In this document: positions 24,691 to 36,719 of the stretch, piece by piece | Numbering within the stretch: the stretch's first letter is position 1 | How the letters are laid out: each line of letters opens with the position of its first letter | NCBI RefSeq assembly: GCF_018446385.1 | Contig: NC_056002.1 | Coordinates: 4,203,474 to 4,267,473, forward strand | Direction of reading: 5' to 3' | DNA: 64,000 nt | DNA from: Zingiber officinale | Lineage: Eukaryota > Streptophyta > Magnoliopsida > Zingiberales > Zingiberaceae | Translations under genes and position numbers: made by a program | The notes under the pieces: model-generated | What the model saw: only the letters and a program-made list of their open reading frames with translations | Database searches by the model: none | Told to the model about the DNA's origin: nothing

Positions 24691-25522
24691 CTAGCACCAT
24701 CGTGGTACTGGTTTTTAAATATCAACACCAACAGTAGTGCAAACCAGCGCAAAACAACACCACGTTGATATTAGTTTGCATAAATTAGCACCATGTTAGT
24801 GATGGTCTTTAAAGATCAACACTAATAATGGAGCAAACTAGCACAAACCAGCACCATATTGGTATTAGTTTGCACAAACTAACACCAACGTGGTGTTAGT
24901 CTTTAAATATCAGCACCAACAGTGGTGCAACCAGCGTAAATCACCACCACGTTGGTGCTAGTCAACAGTGCTGCAAACTAACGTAAATCAGCACCACATT
25001 AGTGTTGATTTGTGCAAATCAACACCAACAGTGATGTAAATCAGCGCCACGTTGATGTTAGTGTTTAAAGATCAGCATTAACAGTGGTGCAAACCAGCAC
25101 AAGTAAGCACCACGTTGGTACTAGTTTATGTAAATCAACACCACATTAGTGTTGATTTACATAAATCAGTACCACGTTAGTGCGTAAATTAGTACCACAT
25201 TGGTGTTGGTCTTGAAAAATCAATATCAACAGTGGTGCAAACCAGTACTAATCAACACCACATTGATGTTGGGTGCTGGTTTACATTGGTTTACACTATG
25301 TGAAAATCTGTATTAGACTTCGCCACTGTTTACTTCGGCAATCAATAATTATGAAGTAATATATTACAATTAACTTCGGTACAAAATTTAATATAGTAAA
25401 TACTATGTTAGACTTCATAGATTAAAAAATATAGGCTTTACTTCTAATTTTATCTAATATTTTACTTCGTGATATATATTTGATGAAGTAATAAGTCACA
25501 AAATTAAATTATATGTCTAAAT

Positions 25523-26865
25523 TGTTGGTGCAACATCCCTCAGGTCAAGGTTGACCTGGTTGACCAAGCTTGAGTCTTGGTTTGGGTTTCGATGTTTGAC
25601 AATGCCAGGTTGATTGAAGAAGAGTCAAGTAGGTCAAGGATGACCGGATACTTGACTGGGAAGTCCTAACTGGGGTGTTAGACAGAAGGAAAGACCTAGT
25701 GAGTGAAGCTAGGCAGTGAGGAAAATCCTAGTAAGTGAAGCTAGGTGAAAGTCCTGGTGAGTGAATCCAGGCATAAGAAAATCCTGGTGAGTGAAGCCAG
25801 GTGAAAATCCTAGTGAGTGAAGCTAGGTGAAAGACCTGGTGAGTGAAGCCAGGCACGGGGAAATGCAGATGGGTCAAGATTGACCAGACATCTAGTGGAA
25901 GTCCAAGTAGGTCAAGGGAGTGACCGGATACTTGGCACGAAGAGAAAAGTCCAAGTGGGTCAAAGGGATTGACCGGGCACTTGGTGGGGAGTCCTGGCAG
26001 GTCAAGGTTGACCGAATGTTGGTTTGAGAGGCTTGGGACTTAGTTTTGGGCAAAAACCAAGGGCTTGATCGATCAGTGGATCGATCCAGGCTTTTCCCAG
26101 CGAACAGAAAGCCTCTGGATCGATCAATGGATCGATCCAGGCCTTTTCCAGCAAACAGAGAGCCTCTGGATCGATCAGTGGATCGATCCAGAGGTCCCAA
26201 TCGATCAGCCGATCGATTGGGACGCTGCTGGTTCGCGCGATAAGCACTGGATCGATCCAGGCATTTTTCCAGAGCACAGAGGCCCTCTGGATCGATCCGT
26301 GGATCGATCCAAAGCCTCCCAGATCGATTGGGAGCTTTCGAATCGATCGGGATCCGACCGTTGCGTCGTATTTGAGCTGCAGGCGTGCAATGGCTGCAAG
26401 GTATCACTACTGTTTCATCTCAGATCTCTCGCCAGCTCCTCCACAACGCTCTCAAAGCTCAGATCGCCAGTTCTTGAAGGATCTTGGAGGTTTTCCAAGT
26501 TAAGAGGCGGATCAAAGCCAAGAAGAGAAGCTAGGGTTAGGGTTTTTCTGCACTCATTGTAAGCTTTGCGCTTGTATTTTGTTTCCCTTTCCTTTCTTCT
26601 TGTATTGAGAGTCTTGTAGGGCTTCTCCGCCTTCGGTAGTTACCGAAAAGGAGTGTTTCATAGTGGAGGTGCGTGTGTGTGCGTGGATCCTTGGACTAGT
26701 CACCTCTTGTGAGGTGGATACCAAGTAAAATCCCAAGTGTTAGCGTGTTTGTTTTTGTTTCTTTGTATTCCGCTGCACATCTCTTGAAGAAACAAGCAAC
26801 GCCAAGCACACGAGAAGCGCGAAGAGCTATTCACTCCCCCCTCTAGCTACTTTTCGGTCCCAACA
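25523..26865 (+). repeat. 5' LTR (1343 bp)
   Basis: It contains short tandem 'gtgagtgaagc(t/c)aggtgaaa' repeats at 25690-25860 and a cluster of ATCGATC dyads at 26066-26330. It ends with the signature 'ctattcactcccccctctagc...tcggtcccaaca'. Confidence 0.92.
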
Positions 26866-26998
26866 AGTGATATCAGAGCGAGGTCGCTCTTCACCGGAAT
26901 CATCACCGGAAGGGGCAAACAAAACAAGAAAAGCTAGAGGGTGAAGAAGTTGGAGCAAATTCATCAAAGTCAAAGAATTCAAGAAGCTCAACTTCAAG

Positions 26999-28804
26999 AT
27001 GCAATTTCAAGATGGACTTGGATTTGACACACGGGTGCCTCCACCGTTCACAATGACAAGCTTCGATCTTTGGAGATCAAGAATCGAAAATTTCTTGATG
27101 GTGGAGATAGAGCAATGGTTTGCTTTAATGGAAGGCTTCGAGGCTCCAAGAAATTTAAAGGGCAAGATCCTCAAGAAGAGCAAGTGGAGCCAAGAGCAAG
27201 TCCAAAGATGTGAGGCAAATGACAAAGTGACCAAGCTTTTGGTCAATTTATTGCCCAGTCACATTTTGGAGCAAATTGGAGAAGTCAAGGATGCCAAGGA
27301 GCTATGGAGCAAATTGGCAACGCTTCAAGAAGAGATCCCCTCCATTGTACCAAATCAAGAGGAATCCAAAGAGGGCGACTCATTGGAGCAAGACCAAGAG
27401 GAGGACTCCGAAGTTGAGAGATGCTCAACTTCCAAAGAAGAAGTCCAAGAAGTCTCTTCTTCAATGGAATGCAATGAAGAGGGCAAGGAGGGAGCATACT
27501 CCTTGTTCCATGTACAAGAGGATGAAGAAGAAGGTGAAGCCTCCACCTCTAGGATTGAGGGGGAGCAATCTTCATTGACCCCGGATCAAGAGCAAGAAGG
27601 AGGATCCTCCACATCTGGGTCAAGAGAAGAAGAGGATGAAGAAGTTTCCACCTCCACAAAGCAAGACAAATCTTTTGGAGGAGTATCAAGTTCGGATCAA
27701 GAGGAAGCTTCTACCTCCGGACCAAAAGGAGAAGATGTCACCCCTACAAGCAAAGGTATAAACATTTCAATTAATAATAAAAATCATATTATATGTTTTG
27801 AATGTAGGGAATATGGGCACTACAAAAGCAAGTGCCCTAAATTGGCCAAGAAGAAGGGCCAAGTGGCACAAAAGGGCAAGGAGAAGCCCAAGGAGACCAT
27901 CCCCGGAACAAAGAAGAGCAAGGAGCACATTGTGTGCTTTTCTTGCAACCAAAATGGGCATTATCGAAGTCAATGCCCTAAGGGGAAGAAGGTGGTCAAG
28001 GCTCATGGAGGAAGCTCAAGTCAAGGGAGAGCCTCCAAGGTAAAAAGAAAGGTAACTTTCATTGAGCCTACCCCTTTAAATTCTGGTAAAAAGCATGATA
28101 GTTCTAATTTATATCATTTTAATGCTATTTACCATGAAAATAGGAAGCATGATAGCATTAAAGAAAAACATATAGCTTTTCATGCTAAAACTACTACACC
28201 TAAGGCTAGGAATGTAGGTAAAAGTCTAGGCAAGAACTCTAAGGATTTTAGCTACAAGCCTAGAAGCAAAAATGCTCATGGATGTAATAAAAATTCAAAA
28301 TCTAAGGATTTAATGATAGAAAATCAAGTCTTGAGGTCAAGGCTTGATAAAATGGAAAAGACCCTAAAAAGGATGGAAAATATCCTAAAATGGCAAAAAG
28401 AGCATAGCCTAGGTCTAGGAGCACAAAGGTCATCAAATGGTCATAGAGGTTTGGGATACAAACCCAAGGCTAAGAAGGATATGCCCTCTTACCATAGGGT
28501 TTCATATAGCTATGGAACCAACCATAGGTCTAGTTGTCAAGTCAAAAATACAAGGGAGGTCATCCCTAAGAGTATTTTTGCAACAAATGTGACTAAGACT
28601 TCTAAGAAGTCCAAGAAAGTCACAAAGAAGGTCACAAGGGAAGAAATCCCTAGAATTGACCTAGAAAAGGTGACCAAGGCTTCTAAGAAGTCAAACAATG
28701 TCACTAGGAAGGTATCTAGGGAAGTTATCCCTAGTGAATACCTAGAGCATCCAAGGAGTTCCAATAGGTGTTGGGTTCCTAGGAGCATTTTCTCTACCCC
28801 ATAA
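26999..28804 (+). CDS. Gag protein of the 25523-32547 element (601 aa)
   Basis: N-terminal gag domain of the DUF4219/UBN2 type ('FTMTSFDLWRSRIENFLMV', 'DAKELWSKLATL') over residues ~1-115. A long acidic Ser/Glu-rich region follows to about residue 255. Two CCHC zinc knuckles lie near residues 264-277 (CFECREYGHYKSKC) and 312-325 (CFSCNQNGHYRSQC). The C-terminal half is Lys-rich, with a short coiled-coil-like stretch near residues 440-470. The knuckles would bind RNA during packaging. This is a retroelement protein, not a host gene. Confidence 0.85.
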   Translation: MQFQDGLGFDTRVPPPFTMTSFDLWRSRIENFLMVEIEQWFALMEGFEAPRNLKGKILKKSKWSQEQVQRCEANDKVTKLLVNLLPSHILEQIGEVKDAKELWSKLATLQEEIPSIVPNQEESKEGDSLEQDQEEDSEVERCSTSKEEVQEVSSSMECNEEGKEGAYSLFHVQEDEEEGEASTSRIEGEQSSLTPDQEQEGGSSTSGSREEEDEEVSTSTKQDKSFGGVSSSDQEEASTSGPKGEDVTPTSKGINISINNKNHIICFECREYGHYKSKCPKLAKKKGQVAQKGKEKPKETIPGTKKSKEHIVCFSCNQNGHYRSQCPKGKKVVKAHGGSSSQGRASKVKRKVTFIEPTPLNSGKKHDSSNLYHFNAIYHENRKHDSIKEKHIAFHAKTTTPKARNVGKSLGKNSKDFSYKPRSKNAHGCNKNSKSKDLMIENQVLRSRLDKMEKTLKRMENILKWQKEHSLGLGAQRSSNGHRGLGYKPKAKKDMPSYHRVSYSYGTNHRSSCQVKNTREVIPKSIFATNVTKTSKKSKKVTKKVTREEIPRIDLEKVTKASKKSNNVTRKVSREVIPSEYLEHPRSSNRCWVPRSIFSTP

Positions 28805-31145
28805 ATGGGTTAGAGAGTGTCAACTCTAAGTGAAATGGTAGTTAACCCAATAATGAAGAAATTGACACTCAAGGAGCATTTTCAAGGTTTTTGTTAACCT
28901 TTGAAAATGAAATGGATTTATGTTTACTCCTTGGAAGAGTAAAATGTGCCAAAGTGAGAAAATATTGATCTTATCTTAAATTAGCACAAGTTAAGGAAAA
29001 ACCTAGGGAAATACCATGTTGGGAGTTTGGTATTCTCGTAGGGATATTAAGGCAAAGCTAAGCCTTAATTTTAAAGGGTTACTTTTGAGGAAGAATGGAC
29101 TATGCCAACATTTGAGGAATAAGCTTAATTTAAATTGGCATAAGTTAATCAAGAGAATTAGAAATGCAAATTTAGGTTTTGACATTTTCTTGAAGCACTT
29201 TTGGGCAATCTAGGTTTAAATTTTTAAGTTGGCTAAGATTAAGAATACTTAGATAGGTAATCTAGGTATTTTATTTATGCTAAACATTGCCATGATTGTT
29301 TGCCCATTTTATGTCATGACATCATATCTATTTATTTGTATTTTGCATTCATGATTTATTATGAAAAATACAAATATACCATGTCATGTCATACATACAT
29401 CATGTAGTTATAGGAATCTTTCTCTTAAAAGCTATTCTTTTGATGTATGTCATAACATCATCATGCATTGTTTTTATTTCCCTAAAATTAAGGATAAAAG
29501 GCATTAATCAACATTTGGTTACCAACAAATGGAACCAACAATTGATCATCAACAAGTAACATCCTTGGTGGATGTTTACCAGTCAAAATGCCTAGTTAGA
29601 GATGCATAATCCCTAGATTATGGCAAAACCAAACTTTATATCTCACAAAGACCAATAAGATGACTTGTATGTGTTTTAGTGCACATTAGATACAAGTGAG
29701 ATGTTAGGATGATGAACAAAACTCAAGATGTTGATTTAGTGCATTCTTTTGAGTTTTAAATTCATCAAAACATATAGTTATGTGTTTTCCCATCATTGGG
29801 AAAGCTAATGTACAAGTAATGTGCATTAAGCCCAAGGAATATGGTGGGATATTGGTTTTGAAAATGTTTTTAAAATAATTTTGGAAAACCTTGGTGAAGA
29901 CTATCTTTTGATAGTAATCACCATTGAACAGTTAGACACAAACCTGAAGAAAACACTAAAGTTTTTGTATGTTCTCAAGTTTGTGTCAATCTTTGAAAAT
30001 ATGATGTATTTTCATAGAAAACTACTTTTCCATGATAAATTATACCCTAAATAACGTCTACACAAATTTTTACGATTTTTGGAATTTTGTAGAATTTTCT
30101 AGGGGTTTCTGAAATTGGCTGAAATTGAATTTCAGCAATTTTAGGCCTTCAATCGATCAGTGGATCGATTGGAGTGCCTCAATCGATCAGCCGATCGATT
30201 GAGAAGGCATTTCTCGCGAGCAGAAGCTCGCTGGATCGATCAGCCGATCGATCCAAGAAGACTGAATCGATCAGTGGATCGATTCAGCAGGGTTCAATCG
30301 ATTGGAACCCAACTCCAATCGATCGAAGATGCTGATTTTGGCTGAGAAGGTTTGATTTCAGCAACTTTGAACCTGTTTTAGTCTAGTTAACCATTCCAAA
30401 CCCCTGAAAATACATTTGTATACATAAAAAGGGTGTTTTCATGTGGAAAACAAGGATGGATTGGTTAAGGAAGGCTAAATTGGAATTTAGGTTGAGGTTT
30501 GTTTCAATTTTTGAATATTTGAACCTCAAAACTTCTAAAATTGGGTTTCCTAAAGTTTAGGGATTCCAAGTCATTGTTGGTGCAATGACAGAAGTTACTA
30601 CCATGTTTTTAGGGGGAGGGACTCTTTAAAGACATGAAAATTATTTTTCATGAACTTTGGAAGGTGGTTAACCTTCCGTTAAGAACATGCTCAAGGTTGA
30701 GCGTTTGAACTTTAATGGGAAGTGGATATCCTCATTGTTCAAGTGGTTTCAAATGGATAATGCTCAAGGATGGGCATTTGCCTACATTGGGGGAGAATAT
30801 AGGGTTAAGGATAATGAAGGGTATGAGACCTTCATTATCGTGTTGATCACAACGAGTGAAGTTGTGAACAACGATGAGCAACTCTTCAGGGGGAGAGTTT
30901 TCAACAAGTGAATTTGTTGATGTGTGCCCAAAAATGGGGCATGGTTTGATGTGTGCCAATAGAGGGAGAATGAAAGGGAGTAAGTTATGCTTTCATTACC
31001 TAGAGGGAGTTTGCCCTCTTAGGGGGAGAATGAAGGGCTTAACATATGTATTCATTACCCAGTGACATGAAGCAGGTTTAGGCTATGGGGTTAGCCTAAC
31101 TTACATGTGGTATTGTAAGTGATAGTGTCGGTATTGTCAAACATC
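28805..31145 (+). other. Non-coding internal region of the gag-only element
   Basis: About 2.3 kb after gag, with no pol domains on either strand. It contains a second cluster of ATCGATC-type dyads at 30148-30330, then a pyrimidine-poor stretch leading to the polypurine tract. Confidence 0.6.
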
Positions 31146-31159
31146 AAAAAGGGGGAGAT

Positions 31160-32547
31160 TGTTGGTGCAACATCCCTCAGGTCAAGGTTGACCTGGTTGA
31201 CTAAGCTTGAGTCTTGGTTTGGGTTTCGATGTTTGACAATGCCAGGTTGATTGAAGAAGAGTCAAGTAAGTCAAGGATGACCAGATACTTGACTGGGAAG
31301 TCCTAACTGGGGTGTTAGGCAGAAGGAAAGACCTAGTGAGTGAAGCTAGGCAGTGAGGAAAATCCTAGTAAGTGAAGCTAGGTGAAAGTCCTGGTGAGTG
31401 AATCCAGGCATAAGAAAATCCTGGTGAGTGAAGCCAGGTGAAAATCTTAGTGAGTGAAGCTAGGTGAAAGATCTGGTGAGTGAAGGCAGGCACGGGGAAA
31501 TGCAGATGGGTCAAGATTGACCAGACATCTGGTGGAAGTCCAAGTAGGTCAAGGGAGTGACCGGATACTTGGCACGAAGAGAAAAGTCCAAGTGGGTCAA
31601 AGGGATTGACCGGGCACTTGGTGGGGAGTCCTGACAGGTCAAGGGAGTGACCAGATGCTAGGCATGGTATACCAACAGGTCAAGGTTGACCGAATGTTGG
31701 TTTGAGAGGCTTGGGACTTGGTTTTGGGCAAAAACCAAGGGCTGGATCGATCAGTGGATCGATCTAGGCTTTTCCCAGCGAACAGAAAGCCTTTGGATCG
31801 ATCAGTGGATCGATCCAGACCTTTCCCAGCGAACAGAGAGCCTCTGGATCGATCAGTGGATCGATCCAGAGGTCCCAATCGATCAGCCGATCGATTGGGA
31901 CGCTGCTTGTTCGCGCGATAAGCACTGGATCGATCCGTGGATTGATCCAGACATTTTGCCAGAGCACAGAGGCGCTCTGGATCGATCCAAAGCCTCCCAG
32001 ATCGATTGGGAGCTTTCGAATCGATCGGGATCCGACCGTTGCGTCGTATTTAAGCTGCAGGCGTGCGATGGCTGCAAGGTATCACTACTGTTTCATCTCA
32101 GATCTCTCGCCAGCTCCTCCATAGCACTCTCAAAGCTCAGATCGCCAGTTCTTGAAGGATCTTGGAGGTTTTCCAAATCAAGAGGCGGATCAAAGCCAAG
32201 AAGAGAAGCTAGGGTTAGGCTTTTTCTGCACTCATTGTAAGCTTTGCGTTTGTATTTTATTTCCCTTTCCTTTCTTCTTGTATTGAGAGTCTTGTAGGGA
32301 TTTTCTGCCTTCGGTAGTTATCGAAAAGGAGTGTTTCATAGTGGAGGTGTGTGTGTGTGCGTGGATCCTTGGACTAGTCACCTCTTGTGAGGTGGATACC
32401 AAGTAAAATCCCAAGTGTTAGCGTGTTTGTTTTTGTTTCTTTGTATTCCGCTGCACATCTCTTGAAGAAACAAGCAACGCCAAGCACACGAGAAGCGCGA
32501 AGAGCTATTCACCCCCCCCCCCCTCTAGCTACTTTTCGGTCCCAACA
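31160..32547 (+). repeat. 3' LTR (1388 bp)
   Basis: Matches 25523-26865, with one extra ~41 bp block near 31636-31677 and a longer C-run near 32511-32523. Confidence 0.92.
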
Positions 32548-32639
32548 TAAATGTTGAAGTAATAAGTTATAACTGGTTAAAAATATTTTCCTAGCTAAAC
32601 TGGTTTACCTTTTTTCCATGAGGGAACCCTAATTGCTTT

Positions 32640-33245
32640 ATTTCTTCCCTCCGTGCACCCTCTGTCTTCTTCTATCTTCTTCGTGTTTTTTCTCCCTACG
32701 CCCTCTTCCTGTTTTTTCGCCCGACGCAACCTTCGACTCCCCCAGCGGCCTTCTACTCACCCCCGGCGACCTTCGACTCCCCCGACAGCAAATCTATTTC
32801 ACCCAACTGGCAACCTTCGAGTTGTTCTCCCGGTCGCACAGATCCTTTCCTCTCTACAGAACTAGGTTTGTTCCCTCTTCGACGTCTTCTTTCCTTTCCT
32901 CTCTGCCTCATCATTAGGTTTCTTTCCCTTCCCTCTATGTTGCTTTGTCTCTAACCAATCCTAACTATTGTTTTTTTGTCGTGCGCCCTCTAGGTCTTCT
33001 TCGAGGTTTTTCATCTTGCGCCCTTTGCTTGTTTTTTCACCCGACGCAAACAATCGACTTCACCCGGCGACCTTTGACTCCCCCAGCGACAAATCTACTT
33101 TACTTGGCAGTCACCCTTCAGGTTTTCTACAGCTCTAGGTTTGTTCCCTCTCCGACCCCTTCTTTCCTTTCCTCTCTGCCTTGCCGTTAGATTTCTTTTC
33201 CTTTCGTCTCTGTTGCTCTTTTCTAACCAATTGTCTCTAACCGAT
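32640..33245. repeat. Duplicated pyrimidine-rich block inside the CACTA element
   Basis: Two ~280 bp copies, near 32660-32935 and 32985-33240, share 'ttttttc.cccgacgca', 'ccttcgactcccccagcg' and 'gttccctcttcgac...cttctttcctttcctctctgcc'. The composition resembles a plant 5' leader. No frame is credible. Confidence 0.6.
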
Positions 33246-34189
33246 CCTAAGAGGCAAGTCTTATTCGATCTCTAGTTTATTGGTGTTAATTTTTTTTTTT
33301 TGACATGAATCATGAACTAAAACCTGATGGAGCAAGACAAGAATTATACATATAAACTAAGGCATCTTGCTTGGGGTCTGTAATGATTTCTTGTTACAGC
33401 TTATGTTATTTCGTGGATTATCACATTATAAAACTTGCAACGGATTAATCACATAGCAAGTAGATGAGTATTAAGCTTCTAAAGTGAATTGCAAAAGTAA
33501 TAGAAGAGATTTAGAAGAATTATTACATCAACAAATGGATATAATAGCATCAAGAAGTAACATAAATAGGGAGACAGAAACTAAAGAAACCACAAGTATA
33601 TCAAAAACAGAACCATATATTTCACAAATTAGCAGCCTAATATGAATTGTCTTCTTTCAATTAAATAGACAATCTTATACTTTCATTTGACACCCTATTT
33701 TCAACATTCACTATTTACCAGCAATTGTCGTTAATAAATCTTTGAGGATTACGTGTTAATTGAGACGATGTATAATTGGATTATGTTCATCTTAAACATT
33801 AGAAGGATTGCATCATGTGAATATCTTTAATACTCAAAGTGGCATGTGGTTTATCAAATATGCATCAGTTAGAAGTGTTGGTGCAACCTTAGGTCAAGGT
33901 TGACCTGGTTGACCTGACTCGAGTTGACCTGACTCGAGTTGTATTTTGATGTTTGACGAGAATAGAAAAGTTGTATTCTGATGTTTGACAGAATACAAAC
34001 CCTAAACCCTAAACTCTAAATCCTAAACCACCCTAAACTTGGGAGATTGTGGGTGCAATCTTTGGTCAAGGTTGACCTAGTTGACCCAAGGTGAATCGGC
34101 TTGATTTTGGAAAGTTATGGTGAGTGAAGCTAGGCAAGGGAAATCCAGATAGGTCAAGGTTGACCAGACATCTGGTGAAAAGTCCAAGC

Positions 34190-34750
34190 AGGGAGCTTGG
34201 CACGGGAAAAGTCCAAGTATGGAGACTTGGCACGGAAAAGTCCAAGCAGGGAACTTGGCATGGGAAAAGTCCAAGTATGGAGACTTGGCACGAGAAAAGT
34301 CCAAGTATGGAGACTTGGCACGGAAAAGTCCAAGCAGGGAGCTTGACACAGGAAAAGTCCAAGTATGGAGACTTGGCACGGAAAAGTCCAAGTATGGAGA
34401 CTTGGCACAGGAAAAGTCCAAGTATGGAAACTTGGCATGGGAAGTCGGAGAGGGCTTGGTAGCTCGTTCTCCGGACTAGGTCGGAGAGGGCTCGGTAGCT
34501 CGTTCTCTAAACCAGACGAAGTCAGAGAGGGCTCGGCAGCTCGTTCTCCGGACTAGGTCAGAGAGGGCTCGGTAGCTCGTTCTCTGGACCGGATGAGGAA
34601 GTCGGAGAGGGCTCAGTAGCTCGTTCTCCGGACTAGGTCAGAGAGGGCTCGGTAGCTCGTTCTCTGGACTATGTCAGAGAGGGCTTGGTAGCTCGTTCTC
34701 TGGACCGGACGAAGTCGGAGAGGGCTCGGTAGCTCGTTCTCCGGACTAGG
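34190..34750. repeat. Two minisatellites inside the 33876-35684 LTR
   Basis: 34190-34440 repeats 'gtccaagtatggagacttgg' with 26-29 base units (about nine). 34441-34750 repeats 'cggagagggctcggtagctc' with units of about 38-50 bases (about seven). Confidence 0.9.
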
Positions 34751-34769
34751 TAGGGTTTAGGGCTGGGAG

Positions 34770-35105
34770 CTCTAAACCTGGATCGGTCTGGTGACCAATC
34801 CAGTGATACGCTGGTTGACTAATCGGTCTGGTGACCGATCAGTAACCAAACAGTGTGTTTCTGTGAATTAACTGATCGGTCTGGTGACCGATCAGAAGCG
34901 AAGAAGATCGGGAGAAGAAAGAGGGGGATCGGTCTGTGGACCGATCCACTTGAGTCCTGATCGGTCCACAGACCGATTAGAGAGTTGGGCAACTCTCTGT
35001 GAAGCATGCTGATCGGTCTGGGGACCGATCAGCATAGGTCTTGATCGGTCCCAAGACCGATCAGAGAAGGTCTGGACCGATCAGGGTGGAGCCTGATCGG
35101 TCCAG
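34770..35105. repeat. Cluster of GATCGGTC...GACCGATC hairpin motifs
   Basis: About eight occurrences of GATCGGTC or its complement, several as perfect 8 bp stems with a 4-base loop (GATCGGTC-TGGT-GACCGATC). Confidence 0.85.
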
Positions 35106-36719
35106 CTCAACGGCTAGTTTATGTGTCTTCTTCTTCGCAGGTTATATAAAGAGGTCGAGGGCTTCTACAGTGTATCTTCTTCTTCTTCTTGGTTCCTTCT
35201 GCTCTTACTTAGCTTTGCTGAGCTCATACTTCTTGAAGCTTCGAGTGAGCTTCCTTCGGCTGGTTCAGTTGCTGTTGGGCATCCGTGAAGTTGTTGCTTC
35301 ATCAACGGACTCCCGTCGACGAGAAGGCAAAGTGTTTTTACATTCGTATTGCTTTTTGTTTCTTGCTTTCTTTCTTGTACTCCTATCTTGTTATTGCAAG
35401 AGATTGTGGCGAGGTTTCTCCACCCAGAAGGAGTTCATATTAGCCGGTTATCCGGGGTCTCATCCACCGACGGATTGATAGGCTTCGTCCACCTTACGGA
35501 CACGCCGAGGAGTAGGAGTATCATCTTCGAACCTCGTTACATCGCTGTGCTTGAGGTTTGATTTCTCCATTTACGTTTCTGTTGTTATTTTTCCGCTGCG
35601 CTAACTTGACTTGTAGAAAGAAACGCGAATTTGGGGTCGGCTATTCACACCCCCCCTCTCTAGCCGCGACCGTCGATCCTAACAAGAAGAAATTCTCAAA
35701 AATTAGGTATGTTCATAGAAAACAATAGAAATCTTATCACTTCTAATAAAAGTTTACTTTTTCTTTTAGCAAATACAATTGTAAGCAGAGGTATTAACAC
35801 AAGTACTTTGATGCAAGATCCCATGTGTTATCAAATACTCTTCAAATTCTCTGTTTATATATTCAGTTATATTATCAGAATAAAAATTTTATCTCAATAT
35901 TCAGTGCTTTGATGCAAGAACCTAAACATTAGTATGAACAATATAAATAGGTGTATGGCTTCAGCTTCCAGATGTAGGATAGCCACTTTTAGTATACTTA
36001 GCAAACTCGTAAGCATCACACACTAACATATTTTATTACTATATTTTATAAAGTGAAGGAAATTAAGATAGATATATGACTGAGTAGATGATGCAATGTA
36101 GCCGTTGCACGTCTTCCAAAGAACCTTCATAAGATGGCATTGCAATCATTCTTGTAGAATTTGCATGTTGTTCTGTAATATCCAAATCATATAGACGAAG
36201 CTTAAAATCTCAAGCCTTGCAGGAGTTTTGATTGCTTCTATTACAATTAACAATAGTTACAAGTTATCCATATAAGAAACCCATATTACAAATCCATGCA
36301 GTAGCTATAATATGAAGTTAGATAAAGGAGCTGGGTTTTGCAATTGCTGATGAGTTGTTTACTCATTTCCTTTTGAGTAAAAGGAGCTCGGTTGATGATT
36401 GTCGCACATCTTCAGAGTGCTACAACGTGCAGTTAAATAATATCCTACCTCATTGTTGATGATTGTCGCAACCTTTTAGTATTCTTTTCTTGCTCCAGAT
36501 ATAAAGAAATGCATGATTAACATGAAGTGCTTCGAGATTATTTCCATAATTAATCTTTTGCTTTCAAGATTATTTCAACATTCTAGTGTTTTTTGGTCTC
36601 GATTCACATAATGGTGTTAATTTTTTGCTTTCCAGATTATTTCCATACTTAATTCAAGAATATAACGATGTAGGTTATTCATGAACAACAACAAAAATGG
36701 ACAATGCATTATAAATATC

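Larger units (their letters stand above)
25523..32547 (+). mobile_element. Gag-only LTR retrotransposon nested in the CACTA element
   Basis: The LTRs at 25523-26865 and 31160-32547 both run TGTTGGTGCAAC...CCAACA. A perfect 5 bp target duplication TAAAT lies at 25518-25522 and 32548-32552. The primer-binding site (TGATATCAGAGC) is at about 26868, and a polypurine tract (AAAAAGGGGGA) is at about 31146. The element looks structurally whole. It carries one 601-codon gag frame followed by ~2.3 kb without recognisable pol, so it would depend on another element's enzymes. By eye the LTRs differ at about 35 sites over ~1330 aligned bases (about 2.7%) plus a few short indels, suggesting about one million years. 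Lineage is probably Copia (SIRE/Maximus-like), which is an inference. Confidence 0.92.
33876..35684 (+). mobile_element. Collapsed LTR element or solo LTR nested in the CACTA element
   Basis: TGTTGGTGCAACC...CTAACA is flanked by a perfect 5 bp duplication AGAAG (33871-33875 and 35685-35689). The 3' end shows the signature 'ctattcacacccccc...ctctagccgcgac'. Near 34041 'gggagattgtgggtgcaat' looks like a polypurine tract next to a second LTR start. The element is therefore probably a short stub of one LTR plus the other LTR, rather than a plain solo LTR. No coding remains. Confidence 0.8.

Noticed and set aside
26065-26562. Frames coding for repeated 'WIDQWIDPG' or 'LDRSVDRSR' peptides (also 31686-32240)
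   Set aside because: Direct translation of the ATCGATC dyad cluster within the LTRs; both strands give similar peptides and no domain.
33995-34035. Telomere-like CCCTAAA words
   Set aside because: Only two exact units in a degenerate AT-rich stretch, too few to be an interstitial telomere.
34190-34440. Regular ~27 bp direct repeats, CRISPR-like at first sight
   Set aside because: No unique spacers, the genome is eukaryotic, and the array lies in an LTR. It is an ordinary minisatellite.
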